Assembly: GCF_030247185.1 (NCBI RefSeq)
Contig: NC_080571.1
Span: 6,569,001 to 6,633,000, forward strand
DNA length: 64,000 nt
Direction: 5' to 3'
DNA from: Malaya genurostris
Lineage: Eukaryota; Arthropoda; Insecta; Diptera; Culicidae
Below the pieces are notes generated by a model that was not told the origin of the DNA, did no database searches, and worked only from the letters and a program-made list of their open reading frames with translations. Positions within the stretch are counted from its first letter, which is position 1, and every line of letters begins with the position of its first letter. The translations under genes and the position numbers were made by a program. Below are positions 1-10,900 of this stretch, one piece after another.

Positions 1-2
1 TT

Positions 3-290
3 CATGGAAGAACTCTTACTGTATATAAAAACGGTGACAAAACTATTATTTCAAACTATCGAGGAATTGCTGCCCTATGTTCTGTACCGAAACTATTTGA
101 AATAGTAATACTGAACTTCATCACTCATCACTGCTCTAGCTATATATCTGATACACAACATGGTTTCATGCCTAAACGGTCTACGTCCACAAGTCTTGTG
201 TCGTACACATCATACATCATTCGATCTATGCAAGCGCACCATCAGTTATCATTTGTTATCAGTTCATGTATTCGATTTTCATTTCTCCCG
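3..290 (+). pseudogene. non-LTR retrotransposon RT fragment (jockey-like)
   Basis: Frame 3 from the window edge reads as the finger/palm entry of a LINE reverse transcriptase: a lysine-rich loop, then NYRGIAALCSVPKLFE, then ISDTQHGFMPKRSTSTSL. This layout (NYRGI...KxFE...QHGF...RST) is typical of jockey/CR1-group non-LTR elements. The catalytic YADD region is absent because RT similarity fades at about 260-290 and is followed by unrelated AT-rich sequence. The 5' side lies outside the window. It is a dead fragment; family assignment is by motif recognition only. Confidence 0.7.
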
Positions 291-808
291 CAACACTGTA
301 AAAAACTTATTTTCAAGATTTTTCGCCAGCCTGTTTTCGTTATGAATTTAGGATTAAATTATAGATATTTACAGAAGGTAGTATGATAGATTAGTTTACG
401 ATAACGTGAATTCAGGAACTTGGGTTCTGGAACAAGATTTGGAACAGGATTCAGTGCTTCACGTCAGCTTCGGAATTCAAGTTCAGTATTCAGTTCTAGA
501 ATTAAATTTGGATCATGAATTGTGAAAATGAGTTTAGTTCCAAAAATCTAAAACTAAATTATTGAACTGAATTTTTGATTTAGATTCCGAATCAGAGCTT
601 TCTAACTGAATTCGAAGCTATTCCTATGTTCCGAATTTAGTTCATACTTGATTGTAGACGTTCCTTTACAATTCCAGAAGCGAAAAAACTCTTACTATCA
701 ATCTACTAATACGCACGAATATTAATATTCGGAGGTATGAAAAAAGCATATTTGTTTTGTTCGTATTCACGTCCTCCAGTTATGTATCTGGCATTACCCA
801 CCCGCCTT
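291..808. other. no recognisable gene
   Basis: AT-rich sequence with scattered short open stretches and many stops. I see no motif, repeat boundary or RNA gene here. Confidence 0.5.
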
Positions 809-1144
809 TTTTAATGTGGAACACATTTTTATTTTCTATATACGGGTGCAAACTAGAAACTAAAGAAAAATACACGTAGAAATGTGGTCAGGTTTTGAAC
901 TATTACAGCTCAGTCAATTTTGTATCAATTATTAATATTATGTCACCATTTGATTGGAAATATTTCTACGTATTGATTTGAATGTACATAGCCATGTATG
1001 TTTAATTGTACATCATTGAAATGTTGATGAATAGCTAGCAGTGTCCTATTTTTTCTGCAAAAAATCGCCGGCATACCGGATTTCCCTGCCATAGTCGACG
1101 GTTTTGAAGGAGTAAGCGATATATCAAAGGGAAAGCCTCGCTCT

Positions 1145-1229
1145 GATTGGTCAATCGAATCAAAAGCGAAGCTGTTGGAAGCACGCGAATCTATAAATAG
1201 AAGCAAAAATATAGCTAACGTTTCAGTCC
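1145..1229 (+). promoter_or_regulatory. pol II promoter-like module in repeat D
   Basis: ATTGGTCA (an inverted CCAAT box) at 1145-1152, CTATAAATAG at 1191-1200 and TCAGTCC, an arthropod-type initiator, at 1223-1229 are spaced as in a TATA/Inr promoter (about 33 bases from TATA to the initiator A). The same three elements with the same spacing are kept in copy 2 (TATAAATA at about 33943, TCAGTCT at 33974). Function is inferred from spacing and conservation only. Confidence 0.4.
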
Positions 1230-1477
1230 TACGCGTAGTATGCTAGAGGTAGGTTGTTGCTAGACAGCAAGACAAAAAGTGTCATAAAACGATTTGCATA
1301 GCTTTAATTGGTATGCTCTGATCTTGTGTCATGCAAGATCGGATGAAATTCCATGTTATGTCGTTTCGCCTGAGAAAATGACGACTACCCCAGGGTAAAT
1401 TTTGAGTGCATAAGATTAATTTCTAATTTATATAAGATGAACTCGATTCATGATGAGATAAAGTTTATCGCTTCAAC

Positions 1478-2226
1478 CTAGGACAGGACCTGACAATTGT
1501 TAATCCATTCTTAGGACCAATTTCGGACCATCTCGTGATTGGTTGAAATTGACATAAGCAAGTACAAGTTGTTGAAATCAAGATTACTACAGGGTGGTAG
1601 AAAAAGTGTTGTCAGTATCGTCGGTAACAATGTAACTTGATATGGATATTTTATTTTTCGGGTCATCTTTTAAAAATTATTAATTTCAATAGGATTTAAG
1701 TTCAATTTGTTTTTAAATCCTGTCAATGCGGAAAGTATACAAGTACATTTAACAATCACTGGATGATACAAGGAGAAAGCCTAAAATCACGAAGTGTGAT
1801 ATGGACGAGAATATTGATTATGTTGGTTGAGAATAGCACCGAATCTTTGGATACTTCTATATGTTATTTTTTCTCTCAAATAGAATATGTTGAATACTTT
1901 AGTTAATAAAGCTGCAAAAATTAATTACCCAAAATTGAGTGTTTTAGAAAAATTTTATTAAGCTGTTTCAACTAAACGTTTTCTTCAAAACAATCATCTG
2001 ATCAAAATGAATCCAGAGCTATATTTTTGACCGATATAACATTTGTCTAAGTGTTTTCAAATGATAATGATTTCATGTTATAAGGGGAGAAAGTTTTCAG
2101 AATGAATAATTATCTCTACTGGCAACAGTGATCGCGATGCATTTATTATTTACAGCAGGGAGCAACCGGAATAAGAAGAGAAATATTTTTCTGGAAAAAG
2201 AAGCCAGTTGTCTGGTCCTGTCCTAG
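1478..2226. mobile_element. hAT-like non-autonomous element, 749 bp
   Basis: The ends are inverted repeats CTAGGACAGGACC...GGTCCTGTCCTAG. GCTTCAAC flanks both sides (1470-1477 and 2227-2234). In repeat D copy 2 at about 34217 the same site reads TATCGCTTCAACCGAAATCG with nothing inserted, so both insertion and duplication are seen directly. Eight bases is the hAT target-site length. Because CCTAGG is palindromic, alternative splits giving 6-9 bases are possible. No coding capacity was found inside. Confidence 0.75.
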
Positions 2227-2440
2227 GCTTCAACCAAAATCGCAGAAGGATAGTAATGGTAGAGAAACGCTATATAATAACTGCTTGCGTACAAAACTTG
2301 AACACAAGCTTGGCGAAGAGAAGCTTAAATATCGATATCCGTATCGCAGGCATGCGCAAACATATAATTGCATACATTTGTGCTATTGATGTAATTTCGT
2401 CGGCTACAAAACAAATACAAATCACGACTATTAGGTTGTT

Positions 2441-2987
2441 CGCAAAGCTGTTTTATTTCATATGGACTGATCTACTTTAGATCTACAACTGAAACATGTC
2501 AATCACGACACTGAGATTTAGTTCTATTTTTCGAGTACAAATTTAAAACAGATTTAAAAATGCTCGACGAAATTGTTTTAAATTAATGAATATTTGAAAC
2601 GAACTGTTACGAAATCTGAGAGACGAGACGTCAAAGTGTCGAATGACATTTCAGAAATTATCAATATAAGCGTTAAATGTTTTGCACTGAATAATACAGT
2701 TTCATTTAGAAGCACTCCAGCTCACTATGATCTGTAAAAATATGCATATCGTTTTCGAAATCATTAATTTAGTTTGTTTGTTTCTGATTTGAAACAGTGA
2801 AGTGAATAGACACCACACCAATACATTTACAGATTTTAAATCTTTCCGTTGAGATCGTCAAGCTCGAGTTTTATTTTTGACAGTTTTAAATTATACAACA
2901 GTATGTCGTTTCAGAAAAGATATCCATCACCACGTTACGAATAGCCTTAGAGCATAAATCAAATAAACATAGATTTTCCACTGTACG
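2441..2987. other. no recognisable gene
   Basis: AT-rich, no motif recognised. It may contain further parts of repeat D that are absent from copy 2. Confidence 0.4.
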
Positions 2988-3133
2988 GTGACACTAACAG
3001 CACCTAGTGAGAAACGGGTGTACGTTTTTCCATTTGCTACTGTGGTTGTGTGTAAATGCGCAAGCAACTTTATGCATGCATTTTAGGAGCATTTACGCAC
3101 CCATTCTCCACCAGACGGCGCTTTTGGTGTCAC
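2988..3133. mobile_element. short MITE with imperfect TIRs
   Basis: A 146-bp unit that begins GTGACACTAACAGCACC and ends with the imperfect inverse (GGCGCTTTTGGTGTCAC). The inner parts GAAACGGGTG and CACCCATTCTC also pair. No target-site duplication is clear, so the superfamily is not assigned. Confidence 0.4.
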
Positions 3134-3160
3134 GGGTTGCTCAGGGGCTGATCCTTGTAG

Positions 3161-4610
3161 TTTTTTGACGAACTGTTGAAACGAAATTATAGCTTACTGA
3201 ATTTATTTAACAAGTTCCTCGAGGGTAATATTGTTCCACACGACTGGAGACAAGTGAGAGTTATCGCCATTCAAAAACCTGGGAAACCAGCTTCCGATCA
3301 CAATTCGTATCGGCCGATTGCTATGCTTTCCTGTATCCGGAAGTTGTTCGAAAAAATGATTCTCTTCCGTCTAGACAATTGGGTCGAGACTAATGGTTTA
3401 CTTTCAGATACACAATTCGGCTTCCGCAGGGGTAAAGGAACGAACGATTGTCTTGCGTTGCTCTCAACCGAAATTCAAATGGCATTTGCTCGTAAAGAAC
3501 AAATGGGATCAGTATTTCTAGATATCAAGGGGGCTTTTGATTCAGTTTCTATAAATATCCTATCTAAGAAGCTGCACCAGCATGGTCTTTCGCCGGTTTT
3601 GAACACCTTTTTATATAATCTATTGTCCGAGAAACACATGTATTTTGCACATGGTGATTTGTCGACAATACGATTCAGTTACATGGGTCTTCCTCAGGGC
3701 TCATGCTTAAGCCCCCTTTTATACAATTTTTACGTAAACAACATTGATGAATGTATCAACACATCTTGCACGCTAAGACAACTTGCCGACGACAGCGTTG
3801 TGTCCATTATAGGACCCAAAGCTGCCGATCTCCAAGGACCATTACAAGATACCCTCGACAACTTGTCGACGTGGGCTCTTCAAATGGGTATCGAGTTCTC
3901 TACGGAGAAAACTGAGCTGGTCGTATTTTCAAGAAAGCGAGAACCAGCACAACTACAGCTTCAACTAGGGGGTGAAACCATAGCTCAGGTCTTCACATTT
4001 AAATATCTCGGGGTCTGGTTCGACTCCAAAGGCACCTGGGGATGTCACTTTAGGTATCTGAAACAAAAATGCCAGCAGAGAATCAATTTTCTTCGCACAA
4101 TAACCGGAACTTGGTGGGGTGCCCACCCAGGAGATCTGATCAGGCTGTACCAAACAACGATATTGTCCGTAATGGAATATGGATGCTTCTGCTTCCGATC
4201 CGCCGCGAACACCCATTTCATTAAACTGGAAAGAATTCAGTATCGTTGTTTGCGTATTGCCTTAGGTTGCATGCAGTCGACTCATACGATGAGTCTCGAA
4301 GGGCTCGCGGGCGTCCTACCGGTGAAAAATCGATTCTGGGATCTCTCATATCGATTGCTAATCCGATGCGATATCTTGAATCCAATGGTGATTGAAAACT
4401 TCGAAAGGCTTATCGGGCTTAATTCTCAGACCCGTTTTATGTCCTTGTATTTTGATTACATGGCTCAGAATATTATTCCTTCTTCGTTTGTTTTCAACCG
4501 TGCTCATTTCTTGGATACTTCTGATTCTACTGTGTTTTTCGACACATCCATGAGAGAAGAAATTCGTGGAATCCCGGATCACGTACGCCCTCAAGTGGCC
4601 CCAAAGAGTT
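3161..4610 (+). pseudogene. LOA/Lian-like LINE ORF2, reverse transcriptase part
   Basis: Continuous frame of about 480 codons encoding the RT of a LOA-clade non-LTR element. Order: RPIAMLSCIRKLFEKM, GFRRGKGTNDCL, motif A VFLDIKGAFDSV (catalytic D about residue 116 counted from 3176), GLPQGSCLSPLLYNF, motif C LADD (about residues 203-206) and the thumb FKYLGVWFD. The aspartate pair is intact; leucine instead of Y/F before ADD may be normal for this family. The element is 5'-truncated: a stop at 3158 closes the frame, and endonuclease and ORF1 are missing. At about 4610 the frame runs into an unrelated 1.6-kb repeat, which separates it from its RNase H half at 6255. Inactive as it stands. Confidence 0.85.
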
Positions 4611-6254
4611 ATACAAAGTTTTATGTCAAAATTTTCAGTTTTTTGACAGTATCTGTCACAATTGACCTTGAAAACAGAATATGTTTTCAGACTTAGATTC
4701 CGCACGGTAATACCTATCCAACAAGCCATAGATTGTTAAAATCCGTCCATTTTTAACGGAGATATCGAAATTTTTCTGTAAGCGACTTTTCCCCCTATTC
4801 CAGCAGTAGGAGTTTTGAGCGCTGTATGACAAAGAAATGCTTGGGAACAACGGAAAACACGATTTTTTATACTGTTACATACAATTGTTTCTAAGAACCA
4901 AAAGGATTGTTTACAGCATTCTTTTTCATGACATTTAGCCTCGGACCGATTTTGGCACGGCTCGTTTTTGGCAACATAATCGTTCGAATATGACATATAT
5001 AAACCAGATGATGGCAGAATTTTTTTTAATTATTTTGTTTTAAACTACTTACAGCAATAAATGCTGGAACAACATAACATCCATATACCATCCGAATCAG
5101 TTCGTCGAGATCAGCAAAGGCGTGTGTGACAAATAACTTCAATGAATTTTCTCGGAAAATTTCTTTTCTACAAATTCAGATTCATACGAAAAGTCGTATG
5201 CTCCCAAACAAAGTTCCTGCATTATGTTTGGTTCCGACCTCTGGTTTCGGAACTACAGGATGATATGTGAAACGAAATCAAAATTGTGTAACTCATTTTT
5301 CTTGAAGATGGCTGAACCGATCTAAGATGCAAATGAAATCTAAGAATCATCTAAGATTCAAATGAAAAGTTTCAAAGTTCTATAAAACATCTTGCTTTTC
5401 AGTCAGATCCAACTTCCGGTTTCGGGGATTGTATAAAAATGCCTATTCCACATAATTTAATCAGGTTTATCGGGTTAGCAGATTTGGATAGTCGATAAAA
5501 AAATTAACTTTTTTCAGTTTTAGTGGTATTCAGTTGTCGATCAGAAGGCACCTAAAAATTTAATTCGTGCTATGATCTCTCAAAGATGTCTTAACTGATT
5601 TTCAAATGTTTTGAAACAAATGTAAAGTGTACAGCTACTCAGGTGAATTTATCTGACTTCGGCCATACCGCTTTTAGAATTCCGGTTCCAGTATAAAATC
5701 GTTTCTCAAAGCTCAATCGTTTTCTCAAAAAAAGCCTAATCAAATTTCAGAAACAAAAATTTTAATTAAAAGAAACTTATATACAAAAAATTAATTATTT
5801 TATCCAATTATGACTTCCGGTTCTCGAATTACATGATGATGAATTTTTAAAATTCAAACCGATATAGAAGATGACAATCCCGAAAAGCTTCAAAGTTGAA
5901 CTCAAAACTGTTGTAATTTATTCGTCATATGGCCATACGAATCGGTTTGGGTTATGCTGGTTCCTGAATACCGGCTCTGGAAGTACCTTAAATTACCGTA
6001 AACTCTAGAGTGGAACTTACATATCATGGCATGTTTAATCGATTATCACACTTCTAGATTCAAATTCGATCCGATTTGCAGTTTCGACATTACAGAGTAA
6101 TGAGTGATTAAAATCTCAAATTGTCGCTTAAAACGAGGGTCATTAAAATAATGTCATGAAAACTTAAACACCGAAGAATATTCATGCAAAAAACACATGC
6201 GGATTGATAAAAATAGGTATCATCTCACTGCTAGGTGGATTAAACACGTTTTTA
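4611..6254 (+). repeat. 1.6-kb dispersed repeat, copy A, inside the LOA-like LINE
   Basis: This stretch is the near-identical reverse complement of 14490-16135: an 86-codon open frame shared by the two copies differs at one residue. It has the dialect of a mosquito-type non-coding repeat (repeated CCGGTTC/CCGGAAG motifs, TTCAGCCATCT), with the end GGTATCATCTCACTGCTAGG near 6220. It replaces the linker between RT and RNase H of the LOA-like LINE. Compared with copy B it lacks the outer 285 bp. No flanking duplication is visible. Confidence 0.75.
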
Positions 6255-7137
6255 TAATAAATTCAGAACAGTCAACTGTGAAAAGATGTTTTACACTGAC
6301 GGATCAAACATCAACAGGTCCACAGGCTTCGGAATCTTCAATCAGAACATCACCGCTTCGTACAAACTCAGTGATTCGGCTTCAGTCTACGTCGCAGAAT
6401 TAGCTGCTATTCAGTACACCCTTGAGATCATTGAAACCTTGCCCAAAGACCAATACTTCATTGTCACGGACAGTCTAAGTTCAATAGAAGCTCTCCGCGC
6501 AGTGAAGCCAGGAAAGTATCCCCCATATTTCCTGGGGAAAATACGGGAACACTTGCGAACTTTATCTGAACGGTCTTATTTAATATCGTTAGTCTGGGTC
6601 CCTTCGCATTGTTCCATTCAGGGCAATGAAAAGGCAGACTTATTGGCTAAGGTGGGCGCATTAGAAGGTGATATTTACGAAAGACCAATCTGCTTCAATG
6701 AATTTTTCAGTATCTCTCGTCAGAAAACTCTCGAAAGTTGGCAAACTTCATGGAGCAATGGCGAACTGGGACGATGGCTGCATTCCATTATCCCTAGGGT
6801 ATCGACGAAACCTTGGTTCAGGGGGATGAACGTGAGTCGTGACTTCATTCGTGTGATGTCTCGGCTCATGTCAAACCATTACGCCTTCAACGCACATCTC
6901 CGGCGTATTGGAATCGTGGAGAGCGGTCTCTGCGCTTGTGGTGACGGTTATCAGGACATCGAGCATGTCGTATGGACGTGTACGGAGTATCGTGACGCCA
7001 GGTCTTTATTAAAGGACTCCCTAAGGGCCCGAGGTAGACCACCTGAAGTTCCGGTCCGAGATGTGTTGGCTAGTCGGGATATCTCTTATATGCTTCTTAT
7101 ATACCAGTACCTCAAACACATTAATATCCAAGTGTAA
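6255..7137 (+). pseudogene. LOA/Lian-like LINE ORF2, RNase H and C-terminal zinc part
   Basis: The frame resumes after repeat A and runs to the stop at 7137. RNase H residues counted from the ATG at 6286: D5 in YTDGS, E38 in VAELAAI, D62 in VTDSLSS and D118 in GNEKADLLA, so the catalytic set is complete. WVPSHCSIQGN precedes the last one. A C-terminal zinc-type motif CACGDGYQDIEHVVWTC spans about residues 216-232. RNase H plus this tail is what LOA elements such as Lian carry. Same strand and order as the RT half at 3161-4610, so both are one element split by the insertion. Confidence 0.85.
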
Positions 7138-7541
7138 TCTGTTATACCTCGCTCAGAAAGTATAATCTCCACCTACAGGTTCGACACTAACATCCGCCCG
7201 ATTCTCTCGATCACCGTCCCTGTCCACCATCTTCATTGGAACTAACAAGATCTTTTTTTGTCACTAACTTTTCGTTCCCCCTTCCCCCGTCTCTTCACCA
7301 TCTCGATGGCAACTAATTAGATCTCTGTAGTTTTCAGACATTTTGTTTCCATACCCCCTATTTACCTCGGTTTCCACAATATTTACTTTTTTTATTTTTT
7401 CATCTCTTGTTGTTGTTGTTGTTGTTTTATTAGCAGTTTAACCATCCGGTCATTCACTGCACTTAAATTAGAAGAGTGTGTATTTTACATGTCATTTCAC
7501 AATAATTGATACAATTCGTTTTTTTTTTTTTTTTTTTTTTT
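7138..7541 (+). other. 3' UTR of the LOA-like LINE, with a (TTG)n run and a T tract
   Basis: Pyrimidine-rich non-coding tail after the ORF2 stop, with a TTG microsatellite near 7408-7426 and a run of about 22 T at 7519-7541. Where the element ends is not certain; the T run may be its end or the start of the next segment. Confidence 0.45.
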
Positions 7542-7860
7542 GTTAGAGATAGAGAATTATGATGTCGTTTTACTGGATTTTAAAAAGGTATTTCGTCCCA
7601 AATATTATGTACGTCGGAATCATGACCTTCCGAAGAATCACCATATTAATCTATATCGCAGTTTCATTGGGCGTGTTCTGGATTGCAGCGATGTTTCCTT
7701 GACACCTCCGGAAGTCAGGCGAAAGGTTCGTGGGTGTACGTTGAAACCAATAGTTTTTAGCGAAGGCAGCGTATCATGTAACGGTAAAAAATAGAGTGAG
7801 AGATTATGGATTAATGAGCTTGCCTTAGTTTTCGGTAATGTTTATGGGTTAGATCAGTAA
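7542..7860 (+). pseudogene. unidentified coding remnant
   Basis: Open to 7794, starting ENYDVVLLDFKKVFRPKYY and passing PPEVRRKVRGCTLKP. After the stop, a shifted frame continues with protein-like sequence VFGNVYGLDQ and ends TAA at 7858-7860. Composition is lysine/arginine-rich and unlike the AT-rich noise around it, so I think it is the C-terminal part of a real protein. I do not recognise the family. It sits between two LINEs and follows a T run, so it may be a host exon copy or part of another transposon. Confidence 0.35.
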
Positions 7861-7995
7861 AATGGTACCACTCAGCAAGAATTATTATTATGCTTGTTAA
7901 TGATATTCCGGGCTACGGGCGACCTCCCCAAAACCAACGAAGAGATGGCGGAGGGCCCGCGTATGGTACAAACGGATGTGCCAGTTGTATCATGA

Positions 7996-10900
7996 CTATA
8001 TGGTATCATAAATGTTCGCTTCCTTTAAGAACTGAATTAGTATTTTTTCTTTATCCGGATCGTTAGATAGCACATCTCGAATCGATGATGGCAGATGATG
8101 CCGAAGGCGGAAGTTGTGAAATTCAGAACAATTTATTAATATATGTTCTACCGAGATTTTCGTATCACATGCAGTGCAGTGAGGAGGATCTGAATTCGAT
8201 ATACAATGAGGGTGTGTAATTCTAGTGTGTCCAACACGTAATCGAGATAAAATCCGTTGTTCTATTCGGCATTCCCGATCTGTCCACTTTTCAAGGTTTC
8301 CTTTGATCTTCTGTAAATGTCCCTGTGTACTTCTCCAATGTGATATGAAATGGTTATGAATACATCTATCGAAATTTTTGATGATATCTTCAGCTGGGAC
8401 CTCGGTAGTGAGGAATGATCGCGAATTTCGACCGAGAGAGGCCAAATGATCAGCTTCTTCATTTCCCCGGATTCCCGAATGTCCTGGCAACCAGCAAATT
8501 GTAGTAAGTGAATCACAGACGGTTTCAATTGCTTGTATATAAGGATGGTTAGATACACCGGAATTCAAGGCGGAAATAACAGATAAAGAATCCGAGAATA
8601 TGACTACCGCTACGTCAGGTGGTCTCCGTATGAGTGCCAACCAAATTGCAGCTGCCTCGGCCGAGAAAACGGAACAGGAAGATGGCATTTGGAATGCTAT
8701 ACCATTTTCAATGCCACTTAATCCTATTCCGACTCTTTCATTTGCCTTCGAACCATCAGTGAATATTTTGACATGATTCGAAAATCGGCGATGGACTAAT
8801 TGATGGTACGCAATCTGTGCAAGAGCCGGTGAGGCTCCTGATCGAATTGAAAGAGATAGCGAAGAATCCGTATCGGGAGCTGTGTCGTACCAACACCGGT
8901 CTCGGGTACGATGAAGACGTGCTAGTTTTGGTAAGGATAGTCCGGTGAACTCGCTGTAAATAGAGTGCGCTATATCGTGTAAAATACCGCCATTCCCTGC
9001 TGTCCTTGCGAGAAAGCTAAGAGCCCTTCGCAAAGCTACCAAGGCCACTGACCAGCGTAACGGAAGGACTCCAGCCTCCACACATGCGCTCTCCGCAGGT
9101 GTACTAGGCAGAAGGTTGGAAGCCGAACGAATAGGGCCGTGATAGGTAGGGGCCAAAATATTTGTTAGGTCTTGTAACTTGGTACAAGTAATCTCAATAC
9201 CGTAATAGATACGACTGAAAATAATCGATTTGCTTATATTGATCGAGAGCTGTCGGTTACACCTTGGATGACGAGAGCTGATAGTACGTACTAATCGTTT
9301 GCGGCTGTCACAATATTTTTTAATTTTTCTGAAGTGGGGGATAAAAGATAATTTTCGATCAAAAGTGACTCCGAGTACTCGGGGTTCTTTGATGAATGGA
9401 ATAGCCATTCCATCGACGTGAACTGGCCTATCTGTGGCGCGGTGAAAAGAGGAACAAAAGTGCGAAACAAAACTCTTGCTAGATGAAATGCGGAAACCAA
9501 CGGATGTTGCCCAATTGCTGACTGCGTTGACAGCTGCCTGTAGTTTGATACGAATTCGACCGGTCGTTTTACCGGTTACTATCAAAACAATATCATCAGC
9601 ATAAATGAAAATATATACACCTTTAGGAAGCACTTTGAAGATCGTTTGCATGCTTATTAGAAATAGTGTGACGGATAAGACCGATCCTTGGGGAACACCG
9701 TTTTCTTCCGTAAAAATCTCTGATTGATACCCTCCAATACCTACACGAAAGCTTCGATTTGTTAAGAAACGTTTGATATAGTATCCAAGGTTACCTTCGA
9801 TCCCCCAACTGTGTAGTTGACGGAGAACGCCTTCGCGCCACATAGTATTGTATGCCTTATCAATGTCTAGGGCGGCCATGTCAGTGTGAAGGCCATCCGC
9901 CATGGCCTGAGCAAGAATTTCGGCCAGAGATCCGAAATAAGAACCGGTTCCCATTCCTTTACGGAATGCATGTTGTCTGTAGTCCAACAATTGTTTGTCT
10001 TCCAAAAAAGTAATTAGTCTATGATTGACCATTCGCTCAAGAGTCTTTCCTATACATGGTAGCAGACTGATCGGGCGAAAATCTTTGGCTGTTCTGGTTC
10101 CTTGGGTTCTTTTTGGGATAGGAATGACTAAGGCTGTTTTCCATGATTCTGGCAATGGATCACCTTGCCAAATCCTATTGAAACTGTCTAGTAAAATTTT
10201 TTTGGCTATGGGAGGCATATGTCGAAGTAGAGGATACCCGATGTTGTCAATGCCGGTTGCTTTACCACGTCCTTTCGAAAGAGCCACGGTCAGTTCATAT
10301 GCCGAAAAAGGTTGATTTTCTACTGAGCTCGAATTGGGGGAAAATAAAACTGGAGATAATTCAACATGACTTTTAATGGAAATGAATTTAGGTGGCAGAG
10401 ATGCGGTAGCAGACAGTGAAGCAAAATGTTGTCCCAATGCTTTCGCTATTTCATCTGGCTGTACGGTAACCAGATCATTCATCATCATCGAAAAACCTGT
10501 GTGTCTTCTTTTACCACTCAGAGCATTAACGCGTCTCCATAGTTCACTAGTTGACGTCTCGGGATGAATCCCATCAAGGAACTTGGCCCAGCTCAAACTT
10601 TTGGCGTCCACAATTGCTTTTCTAGCCTGGTTGCGTTTGTTTCGAAATTCGGTAGCTCTAGCATTCCACAGTGGGTGATGAGTAGGGGTCTTTTTTAAAA
10701 TACGAAGGGCCTTACGGCGGGATTTAATTGCTTTTTCAACTTCGGGGCACCACCAATACACGGCGCGCTTCGGAGGTACTCCGCTTGTGCGGGGGATGCA
10801 TTCTTTGGCGACTTGTGTCAATATGTTACCGATGGCATCTGGTGAGTATGTGCATTCCGGGTTAAGAGAATTTTCGATACCTTGTTCATATGCATTCCAG

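Larger units (their letters stand above)
809..2440 (+). repeat. dispersed repeat D, copy 1 (interrupted)
   Basis: Starts near TAATGTGGAACACATTTT and matches 33556-40315 almost throughout once the insertions in each copy are removed. It carries no credible protein; an 87-codon open frame on the - strand is conserved in both copies but ends and begins arbitrarily. It includes a promoter-like stretch (see 1145-1229). It is split at 1477/2227 by an 8-bp-duplicating element. Similarity to copy 2 stops near 2430-2440. A short shared stretch GGGGCTGATCCT(T/G)GTAGTTT recurs at 3146-3166 here and about 40475-40500 near copy 2, so the true 3' end may lie there. Family unknown to me. Confidence 0.7.

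Noticed and set aside
943..1206. 87-codon frame conserved in both copies of repeat D (also 33694-33957)
   Set aside because: It overlaps the promoter-like module on the opposite strand, has no domain, and shared DNA ancestry is enough to explain its conservation.
4736..4996. 86-codon frame conserved in repeats A and B
   Set aside because: The repeat is non-coding in style and the copies are nearly identical overall, so an open frame is expected by descent.
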